This document shows, piece by piece, positions 22,898-32,900 of a stretch of 36,084 bases of DNA; the stretch's first letter is position 1, and each line of letters starts with the position of its first letter. The translations under genes were made by a program, and so were the position numbers. A model generated the notes under the pieces. That model saw nothing but the letters and a program-made list of their open reading frames with translations. It was not told the origin of the DNA and did not search any database. The DNA comes from a virus: the IMG/VR virus record IMGVR_UViG_3300032053_000248, positions 1 through 36,084 of that record. One strand, 5' to 3'.

Positions 22898-23126
22898 TAT
22901 TGCATCTTTGAAGGGAAGGAAAATGAAAAATGCATCAAGCCAACATTTTGGAGTTTCCATAGACCTTCCTAGAAACAAATGGGCGGCTACCATACTTATA
23001 ACAAGAGGAAAAAGAAAGACATTAGGAAGATATAAAACGGAAGCAGAAGCGGCTAAAAGATATAATAATTATGTTTTAGAGAATAAATTAAATAAGCCGT
23101 TAAATATTATAAATGAGGAACTCTAA
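22890..23126 (+). CDS. AP2-domain DNA-binding protein (small)
   Basis: 78 residues from ATG 22890, which overlaps the RusA stop and follows AAGGAG at 8 bases. The stretch from GVSIDLPRNKWAATILITRG through KRKTLGRYKTEAEAAKRYNNYV matches the AP2/integrase-like DNA-binding fold (GV..d...kW.A.I...gkr..LG.f.teeeAA.aYd). In phages this fold is usually part of HNH homing endonucleases. Here it stands alone, with no HNH module seen. It may be a small regulator or a recombination accessory protein for the tyrosine recombinase that starts directly after its stop codon. The domain is clear; the function is inferred. Confidence 0.75.
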   Translation: MNNIASLKGRKMKNASSQHFGVSIDLPRNKWAATILITRGKRKTLGRYKTEAEAAKRYNNYVLENKLNKPLNIINEEL

Positions 23127-24092
23127 ATGAAAAGATTGCCAAATATTACGGAAGAAATGTGGTCATCTATAAATCCTGAAAATAGAAAAATAGTGGAAGA
23201 ATTTATAAGAGAGTCTACGAGCCTCAGTACAGATACTTTGAAGCAATATGAATCTGCTCTAAAAATATTTTATTATTGGGTAAAAGAGAATGCCAGCGAT
23301 AAAGTTTTTTATGAAATTAAACCAAAAGATTATCTCTTATATCAAAACTTTTTAATTCGTTACGGATTATCTTCGTCTGCTGTTAAAATAAAAAGAAGTT
23401 CTATTTCATCTTTAAATGGCTATGTTGAAATTTATTATTCAGACGAATTTCCAGAGTTTAGGAATTTCGTTAATAAAAAAATACCTGCCCCCGAAACAAA
23501 CTTTGTAAATGAAAAAAAACCATTGGATTTGGATGAATATAAAAACCTCTGCAATGAACTTGAAAAAATAGAGAAATGGCAAGAGCTTGCTTATTTAAAA
23601 TGCTCTTTTTCTAGTGGCGCTAGAAGAGGGGAAGTTAGACAATTTTTAAAAGAAATTGCAAAAGAAGAACCTAAGATAATAGGAAATACAAAAATATATT
23701 CTACGGGAGATATTCGTTGCAAAGGAAAAGGAAAAACAGGGAAAATAAGGAAACTTCAAATAGGCGAAGATGCCATGAATTCTATTAAAAAATGGTTAGA
23801 AATAAGAGGGGATGACGATTGCAAATATCTTTTTATTTCAAAAAGCAAAGAAGGTATTAATCAAATAGCACCAGAACGATTTAATTCTTGGTGTAGTACA
23901 ACGTTTGAAAAAATAGTTGGTAGGAGAATTCATCCCCACCTTTTCAGAGAGTCAAGAGCTACTTCAATGGTTGTTGAGCAGGGCAAGGACATAAAAATTG
24001 CCCAAAAACTATTAGGGCATAATTCATCATTAACAACCGAAATATATGTTGTAAGAGATGACAAGGATGATTCAGATGAAGCATTCACATAA
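23127..24092 (+). CDS. Tyrosine recombinase (XerC/D-like integrase)
   Basis: 321 residues, ATG 23127 directly abutting the previous stop (TAA-ATG). Residues 15-115 form a core-binding SAM-like domain (STDTLKQYESALKIFYYWVKEN). The catalytic domain has Arg166 (SGARRGEV), a beta-hairpin Lys near 202-207 (KGKGKTGKIRKL), His271 and Arg274 (PHLFRESRAT), His298 (LLGHNSSLTTEIYV) and the nucleophile Tyr307. All catalytic residues are present. Such enzymes integrate phage genomes, resolve dimers or invert segments. No attachment site or inverted repeat pair was found beside it. Sitting in the late tail block, it may act on concatemers or on a repeat region rather than integrate. Integrases usually lie near lysogeny genes, so this position is odd. 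Confidence 0.9.
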   Translation: MKRLPNITEEMWSSINPENRKIVEEFIRESTSLSTDTLKQYESALKIFYYWVKENASDKVFYEIKPKDYLLYQNFLIRYGLSSSAVKIKRSSISSLNGYVEIYYSDEFPEFRNFVNKKIPAPETNFVNEKKPLDLDEYKNLCNELEKIEKWQELAYLKCSFSSGARRGEVRQFLKEIAKEEPKIIGNTKIYSTGDIRCKGKGKTGKIRKLQIGEDAMNSIKKWLEIRGDDDCKYLFISKSKEGINQIAPERFNSWCSTTFEKIVGRRIHPHLFRESRATSMVVEQGKDIKIAQKLLGHNSSLTTEIYVVRDDKDDSDEAFT

Positions 24093-24124
24093 GGAGTTGG
24101 AAAATTTAAAATTATAGTTACATG

Positions 24125-24146
24125 ATAAAGCCTCTTTTGGCTTTAT
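24125..24146 (+). terminator. 8-bp hairpin between recombinase and tape measure genes
   Basis: ATAAAGCC (24125-24132) and GGCTTTAT (24139-24146) pair perfectly around TCTTTT. No T-run follows; instead GAAGGAGG of the tape measure start does. It may be an attenuator or RNA-processing site at the right edge of the recombination cassette. Confidence 0.45.
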
Positions 24147-24159
24147 TGAAGGAGGTTTT

Positions 24160-27100
24160 ATGCCAAGTATTACCATTGATATTTTAGCTAATACGAAAAA
24201 ATTTGTAGACTCATTTAGCCAGATTAACTCTATGATGAAGTCAAAGCCATTAATCATTCCCACAGCACAAACAAGCGCCACGTCGGGAAATATTACAGAA
24301 GCTAACGCGATTAATACATCAATAAAAGAAAGAGCCGTTGGAATTTCTGAAGTCATTACAAAGACAAAAGAATATACTGATGCCTTGGGGCAAAACAAGG
24401 TAATTACAACAGAGTTAGAAAAAACATGGATTGGCACTAACGGGGAAATATATAAAACAACAGAAAAAGTAGGAACTGGTTGGGATAACTTAACAAAAAA
24501 GCATAAATTATTAAAAGAGACAATGGCTACTCAAGATTTTAAAGTATTTGCAGAAAATCTTGAAAGAGCAAAATTAGATGTTGATAAAATGGCTAAAAGT
24601 GCCGAAGACTTTAAAGCTAAAGCAACAAATATGGCAGGAAAACCCGCAGAAGAAGTAAAAAAACTTACAACTCAAGTTATTGAAGCTGCCGCCGCTTTTG
24701 GTAAAATGGGGGCAGACGACAAAGGCTTAACTGACGCATACAACAAGGTTGTAAACTTGAGCAGGGCGCTTCAATTAGCACAGGAAAAAACAACACAAGC
24801 AGCTAACGCAAACAAGAGTTGGGGAGCAAGTTTAGCTGGTGCAATGAAACAAACCATTGCGTATGCCGCATCCCTTGGATTGATAAGAATGGCACAGCAG
24901 CAACTAAGGGAAGGTTTGCAGTATATCATTGAATTAAATAAAGAAATGGTTAGCATTCAAGTTCTTCAAGCAGAAGGTGCTCAAACCCCGGAAGAAATTA
25001 ATTCTTTGGCCTCAGCATATAATGATTTGGCAAAAGCAATGGGTGTAAGTACCCTTGAAATAGCTAAAGGAAGCCTTGAATGGCTACGTCAGGGTAAATC
25101 AATTGCAGAAACAACCGAATTACTTAAAGCTTCAACCGCTCTTTCTAAACTGGGTAACATGAGTGCGGCAGAAGCTACAGAGTATCTAACTTCAACCGTA
25201 AACTCTTACAAATTATCAACTGAAGATGCTATTAAAGTTGTAGATAAATTAATTGCAGTAGATAACAAAAGTGCTACTAGCGCAATGGAACTTGCAACTG
25301 CATTAAGATATTCAGCAGCAACAGCGGCTGAAGCTGGCGTTTCTCTTGAGCAATTAATTTCGTATATTGGTGTTGTATCATCTGTTACCAGAATGAATGC
25401 TGAATCTATAGGTCAAGCTTTCAAGACAATGCTGACCCGTATGCAAGATATTAAGGCTGGAAAGATTGATGAGGACGGTTTAGGAATTAACAACGTAGAA
25501 AGTGCTTTAGCCAGAGTTGATATAAAGCTCAGGGATAGCGCCACAAGTTTTAGAGATTTAGGCGGGGTTCTTGAAGAGCTTGCTACAAAATGGGATACTT
25601 TAAACGAAATTGAACAAGCAAACATCAGTAAAGCTATAGCCGGTATTCGTCAAGCAAACATGTTCCAAGTATTAATGCAGAACATGAATATTGCCTTAGG
25701 ATACCAAAAGGAACAATTTAACTCTGCTGGTTTGGCTATGGATAGGTATCAAATCTATCTTGAAGGAGTTGAAGCTGCTCAAAATAAACTTAAAACATCT
25801 GTGGAAGGTTTATGGCAAGACGCTATAGCCAGCGGAGCTATAAAAAGTGTATTAGATTTTGGTACTAGCCTTGCTGGATTAGTTGAAGCATTAGGTGGGT
25901 TGCAAGTAGTTTTAGGAATTACAATAATAGCGCTTGCCGCTTACAAAATAGCAGTATTAGCAGCGGCGGGTGCAGAAGCTCTTTGGTTAGCGCTTAGCCC
26001 TATTGGATGGGTAGTGGCAGTAGTTGCAGCGCTTGCTGTATTGGCTGCTGGATTTAATCATCTTACCGGAGGTGTCAAGAGAAACACAGACGCATTTCGA
26101 GAATCCAGCAAAGCATTACAAGATACATCTGATGCTACGAGAAGTTTAAAACATTCTCAAATCGAAACCGAAACTCTTTCTGCCAGATATGCAAAATTAG
26201 CTGGAACTATTAGAAGAACAGCAGATGAAGCTAAAGAGTTTACAGATATACAAAATAAATTGCATGACTTATTTCCAGAACTAAGTGGTACATATGATGA
26301 TAACCTTAATTTTCTAATATCATCTAGAGATGTATCTCAACAAATATTAGACATAGAAAGAGAAAAATATAAAGTTCTTTTGGCTGAGGGGCAAGAAAAA
26401 GGCAAGCAAGCTGCTATTGACGCCTTTAAAGTAATGGAAGATGATAAAAACAGATTGGCTGATGCCCAATATAAGCGTGACTTGGCGGCATATAATTATA
26501 ACCAAAATTTTATCAATGCTATTCATAGTCAAAAGTATAAAAACGCTAAAGAAATAGAAAATCTTCCTTATATGATAACTTTAAAAAGTCAGTTAGATGC
26601 AGCAGAAATTATTTTGAATGAAGCTAAAAAATCAACAAAATCTTTTGAGTTGACACTCAAAGATATATATATGAGATTAGGCGTTGAAGCTAGAAAAGCA
26701 CTGATAGAAGGGCTAGACCCAAACGGAACTAATTCTCTAATTCAAGGATTTATAAAAAAGGTAAATGACACAGAAGCTCTTCAGGCAGAAGTAAATATGG
26801 CTAAGATGCGAAGAGATGCCGGTATGTCACTTCGCCCTGAAGATATTTTTGGCAAAGCCACAGATGCCTTAACCTATGCTTCGGCTTTAAGTGAAATAAC
26901 GGATGGTTTAGAGGGAGTAAATGCTATTAAGAAAGCAATAGCTGAGAACGGGGGTATACTTCCAATAGATAAAATTAAAGACGCAGAAAAATTAGGTTTA
27001 GTGATAGAAAAAGACCTTAACGGGAATTTAATTATCACCGAGAAATCTTTAAATAGAGTAACAGAGAACGCATACTATGCCAGTGATGCATTTATAAATT

Positions 27101-29022
27101 TGACACCAGAACTGCAAAATGCAGCAAGAGCGGCGATTGATTTGGCCAATGCAGAAGAAGCAACAACAGATGCATTTTTCAGCAATCAACAAATGCTTGA
27201 AAGCGTTATGGAGTCTTATCGCCAAACGGGGGAATTAACTTATCAACAAATGATACAGATGATGAAAGCCGGATATGCAGAAGCTATAATGATTGACGTA
27301 AAAACCGGAAAAATAACATTAGATACGATAGCTCTCCATTATCTTGTTGTAGCAGAAGCCGAAGTCATTGCTACGGAAGCGTGGCATGCTTACCAACTTG
27401 CTCTAACGGGAAACGCTCTAGATACAGAAACAAGAAAACTATGGCTAAACTGGCAAGCCCTTGATGCTCTAGCTAAAAAATTAAAAGAAATGCCAGATGC
27501 AATAACAATCCCAACATATGACGGCGGAGGTGGTGGAGGTGGTGGAGGAAAATCAGAAGAAGAGATAAGGTTGGAAGGAGAAATTAAACTTCTTGAAAAG
27601 AAAAAGAAAGCTCTCCAAGACCAACTCGAAGAATATAAAAAATACATCGCCGCACAAAAAGAATCTCTAAAGCGCATGAAAGAAGAGAAAGACTTCACTG
27701 ATGAATTGATGAAGAAGAACTTGGATTTGGCTAAATTAAAAGCCAGAATCACCATCCTTTCTTTAGATGATAGCGAAGAAGCTACCGCAGAGAGACTAAA
27801 GCTCGAAGAGGAAGCCGGTCAACTTGAAACTGAAATTACCAAAGATAAGGAAGACAGAAAGTACGAACTCCAAATACAGGCATTAGATGACTTAGAAAAA
27901 GCATTTGAAGAAATGATTAACAAACAAATTGAAGCAATTGACACCATGATAGACAAGCTTCGAGAACAAATAAGCGCCTTGCAAAAGGGGTCTTCATCTG
28001 GTGCTAATACTATTGTAAAGAATAATGACAAGATAAAAATGTCATATGCCGAGATGATGGCAACAATTACCCAAATGATGAAAGATACATTCGGAGAAAT
28101 AGATGTTGCGCATCAGGCGTGGGTTGATGAAACAGTAGAGGGTATGCTCAGACAAGGAAAGTCTTATGATGAGATATTAGAAAAACTAAGAGAGATGCTT
28201 CGCTTGCAGGATGAGTTATCCAAAAAAGAGGGTACTACTCCGCCTCCGGTTATCCCCCCTCCCACTGGCAAAGGTTGTTTTATAGCAGGAACAATGGTTT
28301 CTATGGCAGACGGGACAATTACACCAATAGAAAAAATCAATGTTGGAGATTTAATAAAATCATATGATTTTGAACAAGATAAATTAATTGACACAACAAT
28401 AACTGAAACACTACATCATAAAAAAGAAGAAGTTGAAGAATATATTGTACTAAATGATTTCCTTAGCGTAACTCCCAATCACGCAATGTATGTGGAAGGT
28501 TGGTGGAAGCCTGTTAAAGATTTGACAATTGGCGAATACTTAACAGATATTCATGGAGTAAAAATAGAGGTTGCATCGTTGGAATGGGTTAAAGCAAGTG
28601 TTCCAGTATATAACCTTCATACAAACCATGAATCCCACAACTATTTTGCCAACGGGATTCTTGTTCATAACATCTATAAAAAGCATGAGGGTGGAATTGT
28701 TGAACAGCATCATGGAGGAGAGTTCGCCGGAAAACTAAAAAGCAATGAAGTATTTTCCAAGTTATTAAAAGGCGAATATGTTGCTACAGAAGGACAAATG
28801 AGTAACTTTATGGGTAACATACTTCCTAGAATTGCAAATCAACCAACAGGAACTTCTATTAAAAACGGGGAAACAAATATTTCCATGCCAATTCACGTTG
28901 AAGGCAATCTTGATAAATCTGTTCTACCCGACTTGGAAAAGATGATGAACAAAACATTTGAAAAAATGAATGCGGCATTAATGAGCAGAGGATATAAACG
29001 GTCAACTGACCAAGTTCTATAA
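24160..29022 (+). CDS. Tape measure protein with embedded Hint domain
   Basis: 1620 residues, ATG 24160 with GAAGGAGG upstream. The longest gene in the tail block, before Dit, is the tape measure protein that sets tail length. Residues about 255-430 match the phage-tail minor protein core (ELNKEMVSIQVLQAEGAQTP ... AMELATALRYSAATAAEAGVSLEQLISYIGVV). Hydrophobic helices occupy 583-632. A Gly run (about 1122-1130) and long coiled coils (about 1135-1290) follow, then a Pro-rich linker (TPPPVIPPPTGKG). Residues 1373-1504 are a Hint domain. The C-terminal 116 residues start IYKKHEGGIV, with NEVFSKLLKGEYVATEGQM, the normal end of such proteins. The chain may be cut at the Hint domain. A serine or cysteine needed for splicing is missing after its final Asn. 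Confidence 0.9.
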   Translation: MPSITIDILANTKKFVDSFSQINSMMKSKPLIIPTAQTSATSGNITEANAINTSIKERAVGISEVITKTKEYTDALGQNKVITTELEKTWIGTNGEIYKTTEKVGTGWDNLTKKHKLLKETMATQDFKVFAENLERAKLDVDKMAKSAEDFKAKATNMAGKPAEEVKKLTTQVIEAAAAFGKMGADDKGLTDAYNKVVNLSRALQLAQEKTTQAANANKSWGASLAGAMKQTIAYAASLGLIRMAQQQLREGLQYIIELNKEMVSIQVLQAEGAQTPEEINSLASAYNDLAKAMGVSTLEIAKGSLEWLRQGKSIAETTELLKASTALSKLGNMSAAEATEYLTSTVNSYKLSTEDAIKVVDKLIAVDNKSATSAMELATALRYSAATAAEAGVSLEQLISYIGVVSSVTRMNAESIGQAFKTMLTRMQDIKAGKIDEDGLGINNVESALARVDIKLRDSATSFRDLGGVLEELATKWDTLNEIEQANISKAIAGIRQANMFQVLMQNMNIALGYQKEQFNSAGLAMDRYQIYLEGVEAAQNKLKTSVEGLWQDAIASGAIKSVLDFGTSLAGLVEALGGLQVVLGITIIALAAYKIAVLAAAGAEALWLALSPIGWVVAVVAALAVLAAGFNHLTGGVKRNTDAFRESSKALQDTSDATRSLKHSQIETETLSARYAKLAGTIRRTADEAKEFTDIQNKLHDLFPELSGTYDDNLNFLISSRDVSQQILDIEREKYKVLLAEGQEKGKQAAIDAFKVMEDDKNRLADAQYKRDLAAYNYNQNFINAIHSQKYKNAKEIENLPYMITLKSQLDAAEIILNEAKKSTKSFELTLKDIYMRLGVEARKALIEGLDPNGTNSLIQGFIKKVNDTEALQAEVNMAKMRRDAGMSLRPEDIFGKATDALTYASALSEITDGLEGVNAIKKAIAENGGILPIDKIKDAEKLGLVIEKDLNGNLIITEKSLNRVTENAYYASDAFINLTPELQNAARAAIDLANAEEATTDAFFSNQQMLESVMESYRQTGELTYQQMIQMMKAGYAEAIMIDVKTGKITLDTIALHYLVVAEAEVIATEAWHAYQLALTGNALDTETRKLWLNWQALDALAKKLKEMPDAITIPTYDGGGGGGGGGKSEEEIRLEGEIKLLEKKKKALQDQLEEYKKYIAAQKESLKRMKEEKDFTDELMKKNLDLAKLKARITILSLDDSEEATAERLKLEEEAGQLETEITKDKEDRKYELQIQALDDLEKAFEEMINKQIEAIDTMIDKLREQISALQKGSSSGANTIVKNNDKIKMSYAEMMATITQMMKDTFGEIDVAHQAWVDETVEGMLRQGKSYDEILEKLREMLRLQDELSKKEGTTPPPVIPPPTGKGCFIAGTMVSMADGTITPIEKINVGDLIKSYDFEQDKLIDTTITETLHHKKEEVEEYIVLNDFLSVTPNHAMYVEGWWKPVKDLTIGEYLTDIHGVKIEVASLEWVKASVPVYNLHTNHESHNYFANGILVHNIYKKHEGGIVEQHHGGEFAGKLKSNEVFSKLLKGEYVATEGQMSNFMGNILPRIANQPTGTSIKNGETNISMPIHVEGNLDKSVLPDLEKMMNKTFEKMNAALMSRGYKRSTDQVL
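28276..28671 (+). other. Hint domain (bacterial-intein-like) inside the tape measure gene
   Basis: Residues 1373-1504, 132 long, the size of a mini-intein without endonuclease. Block A begins with Cys1373 (CFIAGTMVSMADGTITPIEK, then VGDLIKSYD). Block B is VTPNHAMYV with the conserved T-x-N-H. Blocks F and G are VYNLHTNHESHNYFANGILVHN. It ends His1503-Asn1504 and is followed by Ile1505, not Cys, Ser or Thr, as in type B bacterial-intein-like domains. The expected chemistry is N-terminal acyl shift at Cys1373 and Asn1504 cyclisation, giving cleavage rather than protein splicing. The domain is flanked by a Pro-rich linker on the left and the usual tape-measure C-terminus on the right. Confidence 0.85.
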
Positions 29023-29054
29023 GGTAATAAAAGAAACATTTTATATTAAGTAAG

Positions 29055-29082
29055 GGGGTTTATTTTATTATAAACCCCTTTT
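29055..29082 (+). terminator. Hairpin after the tape measure gene
   Basis: GGGGTTTAT (29055-29063) pairs with ATAAACCCC (29070-29078) around TTTATT, followed by TTTTAC. The stem is 9 bp with a short T-tract, making a moderate intrinsic terminator. Confidence 0.7.
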
Positions 29083-29099
29083 ACAGAAAGGAGAAATAA

Positions 29100-29891
29100 A
29101 TGCCATTTTATGGAAGAACATTTATCTATAATGGAATACCCTCTGAATTTTTTAATTGTTACATCGGTGACTTCGGAGGCGAAGGAGAGTCAAGAACAAC
29201 TGGCTCTAACAATGTAGAATTACTTACACAAAAATTATTTAGAAGACCCGCTCCCCTACTTTTTGGAGCAGAACAAACTCCCGTGCTAACATTTCCCCTT
29301 TCTGCATATTTTCAAACTGAGTTAACAGCGGCAGAATATAGCGGCGTCGCAGGGTGGTTATTTGGGCAACAGGAATATAAACCTTTAAGAATTTGTCAAA
29401 ATGATATGGAAGATACCTATTTTAATTGTTTCCTGACAGAACCTGATATTTTACGAATTGGTAATATGATTCAAGGGTTTACAACAACAGTTGTTTGTGA
29501 TGCCCCTTGGGGATGGCGTGAGCCAAAAAAATATAGTTATACTTATAGGGGTGCTACTGCGTCTGGAACAATTATCTTTTTTAATGAATCTGCAAATTCT
29601 TTTTATACCTATCCAACAGAACTTATGATTACAGCAAATCGTTTTGGTGGAAGTGTAACAATAACCAACGTGACAGATAATAACAGACAATTTTATATAA
29701 CACTATCCCCCTATGAAATAATAACAATGAACTGTGATTTACAATTTATTAGTTCAAGTATAGTAACATATCCATTGGAAAATTTTAATAAAAATTGGTT
29801 GAGATTTTTAAAAGGGCGCAATGACCTTACCGTATTGGGAAATATCTCAGCTATTTCTATAACCTCTCCAATTGCAGTTAAGGTTGGTTAA
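29100..29891 (+). CDS. Distal tail protein (Dit-like)
   Basis: 263 residues, ATG 29100 with AGAAAGGAGAAAT upstream. The start FYGRTFIYNGIPSEFFNCYI is the classic Dit N-terminus (FxxNGxxSxxYxxxL). The TPVLTFPLSAYF, WLFGQQEYKPLRI and CFLTEPDILRIGNMIQGFTTTVVCDAPWGW blocks match the same family of Gram-positive siphovirus baseplate hubs. The second half is beta-rich, with a carbohydrate-binding-like profile (TELMITANRFGGSVTITNV). Dit forms a hexamer at the tail end that joins tube to Tal. It lies between tape measure and Tal genes. Confidence 0.82.
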   Translation: MPFYGRTFIYNGIPSEFFNCYIGDFGGEGESRTTGSNNVELLTQKLFRRPAPLLFGAEQTPVLTFPLSAYFQTELTAAEYSGVAGWLFGQQEYKPLRICQNDMEDTYFNCFLTEPDILRIGNMIQGFTTTVVCDAPWGWREPKKYSYTYRGATASGTIIFFNESANSFYTYPTELMITANRFGGSVTITNVTDNNRQFYITLSPYEIITMNCDLQFISSSIVTYPLENFNKNWLRFLKGRNDLTVLGNISAISITSPIAVKVG

Positions 29892-29912
29892 TATTATGAG
29901 AAGGAGTTAACA

Positions 29913-32900
29913 ATGAGTGAAACTTTAATTTCTACTTTCGAAAATGGGACTAATGACCCGCTTTGTACTCCTAGACCAACCGGTTTTGATAATATTGGAG
30001 GAAATCTTCCCAATTATGGCTGGTATAAAAGTATCCATTTTGATACATCCACATTTGTTAGCAGCTTTTTTGATACGGTTACTGATACAGAAAATAAATT
30101 AACCATAGCCCCCCAAGGCGCTCACGATGGCTCAGGAGGGCTTGTTTATACACATAGCAGTGTAACCGCATCATATGGGAAATTAGATATATCGGTTTTA
30201 GGGGGAGGATTTTTTGACCATTTTACAAACTTTTGGATAGATTTTTCTAAAATTTCTGTGGCAAGTGGAAAGACAATGGTTGTGTATAGGCAGCAAAACA
30301 GCACAAATAATACCGTGTTTCAAATAGAGCTTCAGGGTAATTACCCAAACACACTTACTTTTTATAAATATATTGACGGTGTTAAAACAATTATTGGGCG
30401 CTCATCTAGTTTACCAGCAGACTATAATAACGTATACATAGAGCAAAGGGAATATGGCAATGGAGGAATCAATTATATAGAAAGATTTATAGCCGTAAAT
30501 GAAACAACCTTGTTTCATACAACAGGAGAAAGCTTTTCAAATTCAACCATTTATGTAAAATATGGTTTATTTGGATGTGTAGAAACAAATGACACAACCA
30601 CAACTGGAACTTTGAAATTTGACAGTATATATTCAACCAGTATTGCGTGCCCACCAGTACCATCAACCCTTGCAAAAAAATCTGGGAATTATGGGGCGGC
30701 TTTTTACGCAGCCAGAAGTATTTCATTCGGGCAATTTGCGTATACAGAACAAAAAAATAATGTTGAATACTATTTTGATGTAAATATTGATAATTTAAAT
30801 TTATCAAATTATTCTGATAATGTTACATATCTAGATTATTTTAATACCTTGGATTCATCCCCGGTTGTCTTTTATGCAACGGGGGATACTTCGACAATTA
30901 TGGTGTTTGTTCGTTATACCCCCTCAACTGGAAAAACAATATATTTAGGGATATGGGATGATACACTGAGTGCCTTTTCATTCTCTTCACAATACTCGAT
31001 TCTATCATGGAAAAATATAGGGTTAAAAATAGGAACAGGAGACGTTGTAACATTATTTATAGATGGGGTTGAAAAAGAAACGATAAGTCCCTCTGTTTTA
31101 AATGTAACATCGGGAATTGATACTGTTAATTTTGGAATACAGTCTTGGAATATCCCTATGGAAGACCCTGCGAGAGATTATGGGTTTGTATATATAGATA
31201 ATGTTATTGAGCGGGATATTCCAGCCTTAATTCCTCAAACAATAACCCCAACCTATAACTATTTTAACCAACTCGAACTTCCCGGACTAATCCTGTGCAC
31301 CCCAACAAAAGATGAAATATACCCTCTTGGTTTGGCCTACGGAATTAAAAATGTTCTCCGCTATAATGCACTTTCTGACCTTGAATTTAAATTCCCAAGA
31401 GTAGAAGGTGCTGAAGAAATATATGATGCAATTCAAGGAAAGATGGTAATTCTTCTTAATGACATTGGATATTACTTGATAGATTCTGCCAGCGAAGAAA
31501 CGGACGGAGGCACTCTTGTAAAACAAGTGAATTGCCATTCTTTGGAATCAGAAATGATTGCGAGAAGGTTGACAGGATTCGAAGGAACTTATGAATTTTC
31601 AGATTTACTTAATACAATTATAAAACTTGCCCCAACTTGGAGTATGGGAAGCATAGCCACATCTTTATTAGGAGTGTATCGCACATTCAAGTCAAACAAC
31701 AGTACTCTCTATAATTTTTTAATGAAAGATGTAGAAAAAGCTTATGGATGTATATTTTTGTTTGATACATTTACTAAAACTGTAACTGCATTAAAAAATG
31801 AAATACCCGCTCCAAGTACAAACATCTATGTTTCTATGGAAAATCTGATAAAAAAAACAGAATTTAAAGAAATAACAGAAGAAATATGTACTGCCCTTTA
31901 TTGTTACGGTGGAGATGGATTGGACATAACCGGAGTTAATCCTCTTGGTACAAAGGTAATTTATAACTTCATTCATTTTAAAACAACTGCTTGGATGACA
32001 CAAGGGTTGATTGATGCCCTGACCGTTTGGGAAGACGCCGTAGTAGCCCAACAAGCAGGTTATGCAAATAAAGTAACCAGATTAAATATTTTAAATGCTA
32101 ATATGTTGATATTGGTAGATGCTTATGATGAATTAACTACCCAATATCAAAGTATGATAACTACACGAAATGGGTTATTAGAGCAAGACCCACCCGGAGA
32201 TACAACGGATATAGATGCTAAGATTGCTGCACAAAAATTAAAAATATCCAGTGCGGTAGCAGATATTGCATCAAAGCAAATGGCAATAGATTCTCTACAG
32301 GTAGAACTTAGAAAAATCAGCAACAGACTTGCGTTCTCTCAAGGCGTTGTTTTTGCAAACATGGAAAAGAATGTAATTGCAATGGGAGAGGATATAGAGT
32401 TTCTAAAAGGGGATTGGGAAGCCGTTTATAAAAGTGCTTCTGGAAGTTGGCCTTATTTTGACCAAGCACTTATGGACAGTAGCAAAGAAGGAATATATAA
32501 TCTATTTCGTGATGCCGAAGATGCTAATGATGATTTATTAGAACTTATAGATAATTTGTTTTCAGGAACAATTTTTACTGTTCCTAGTGGTTCTGTAAAA
32601 ACAAGTATCGTTCAAGCTATCAATGGGGAAATAGTGGTTCTTGATGATATATATTCTGCTCTTCAAAAAATAATCCCGAATACAACAACAACCATATCCA
32701 TAGATGAAATAAGAACTAAATTAATTGCTTATAAAGAAATAATTTATTTCGAACCCAATATGACAGAGGCTCAATATCTTGAATTAACCAGTTATATTTA
32801 TGAAAATACTTATACAAATGCAAATATTAAAACATACACTGGAAAAACACCAAAAGAAACAATGGAGAATTTTCAAACATATTCTCAACAATTATATGAC

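Noticed and set aside
30487-30807. Minus-strand 106-residue frame within the Tal gene
   Set aside because: It is a shadow of the + strand gene, with no start signal and composition like a random AT-rich frame.
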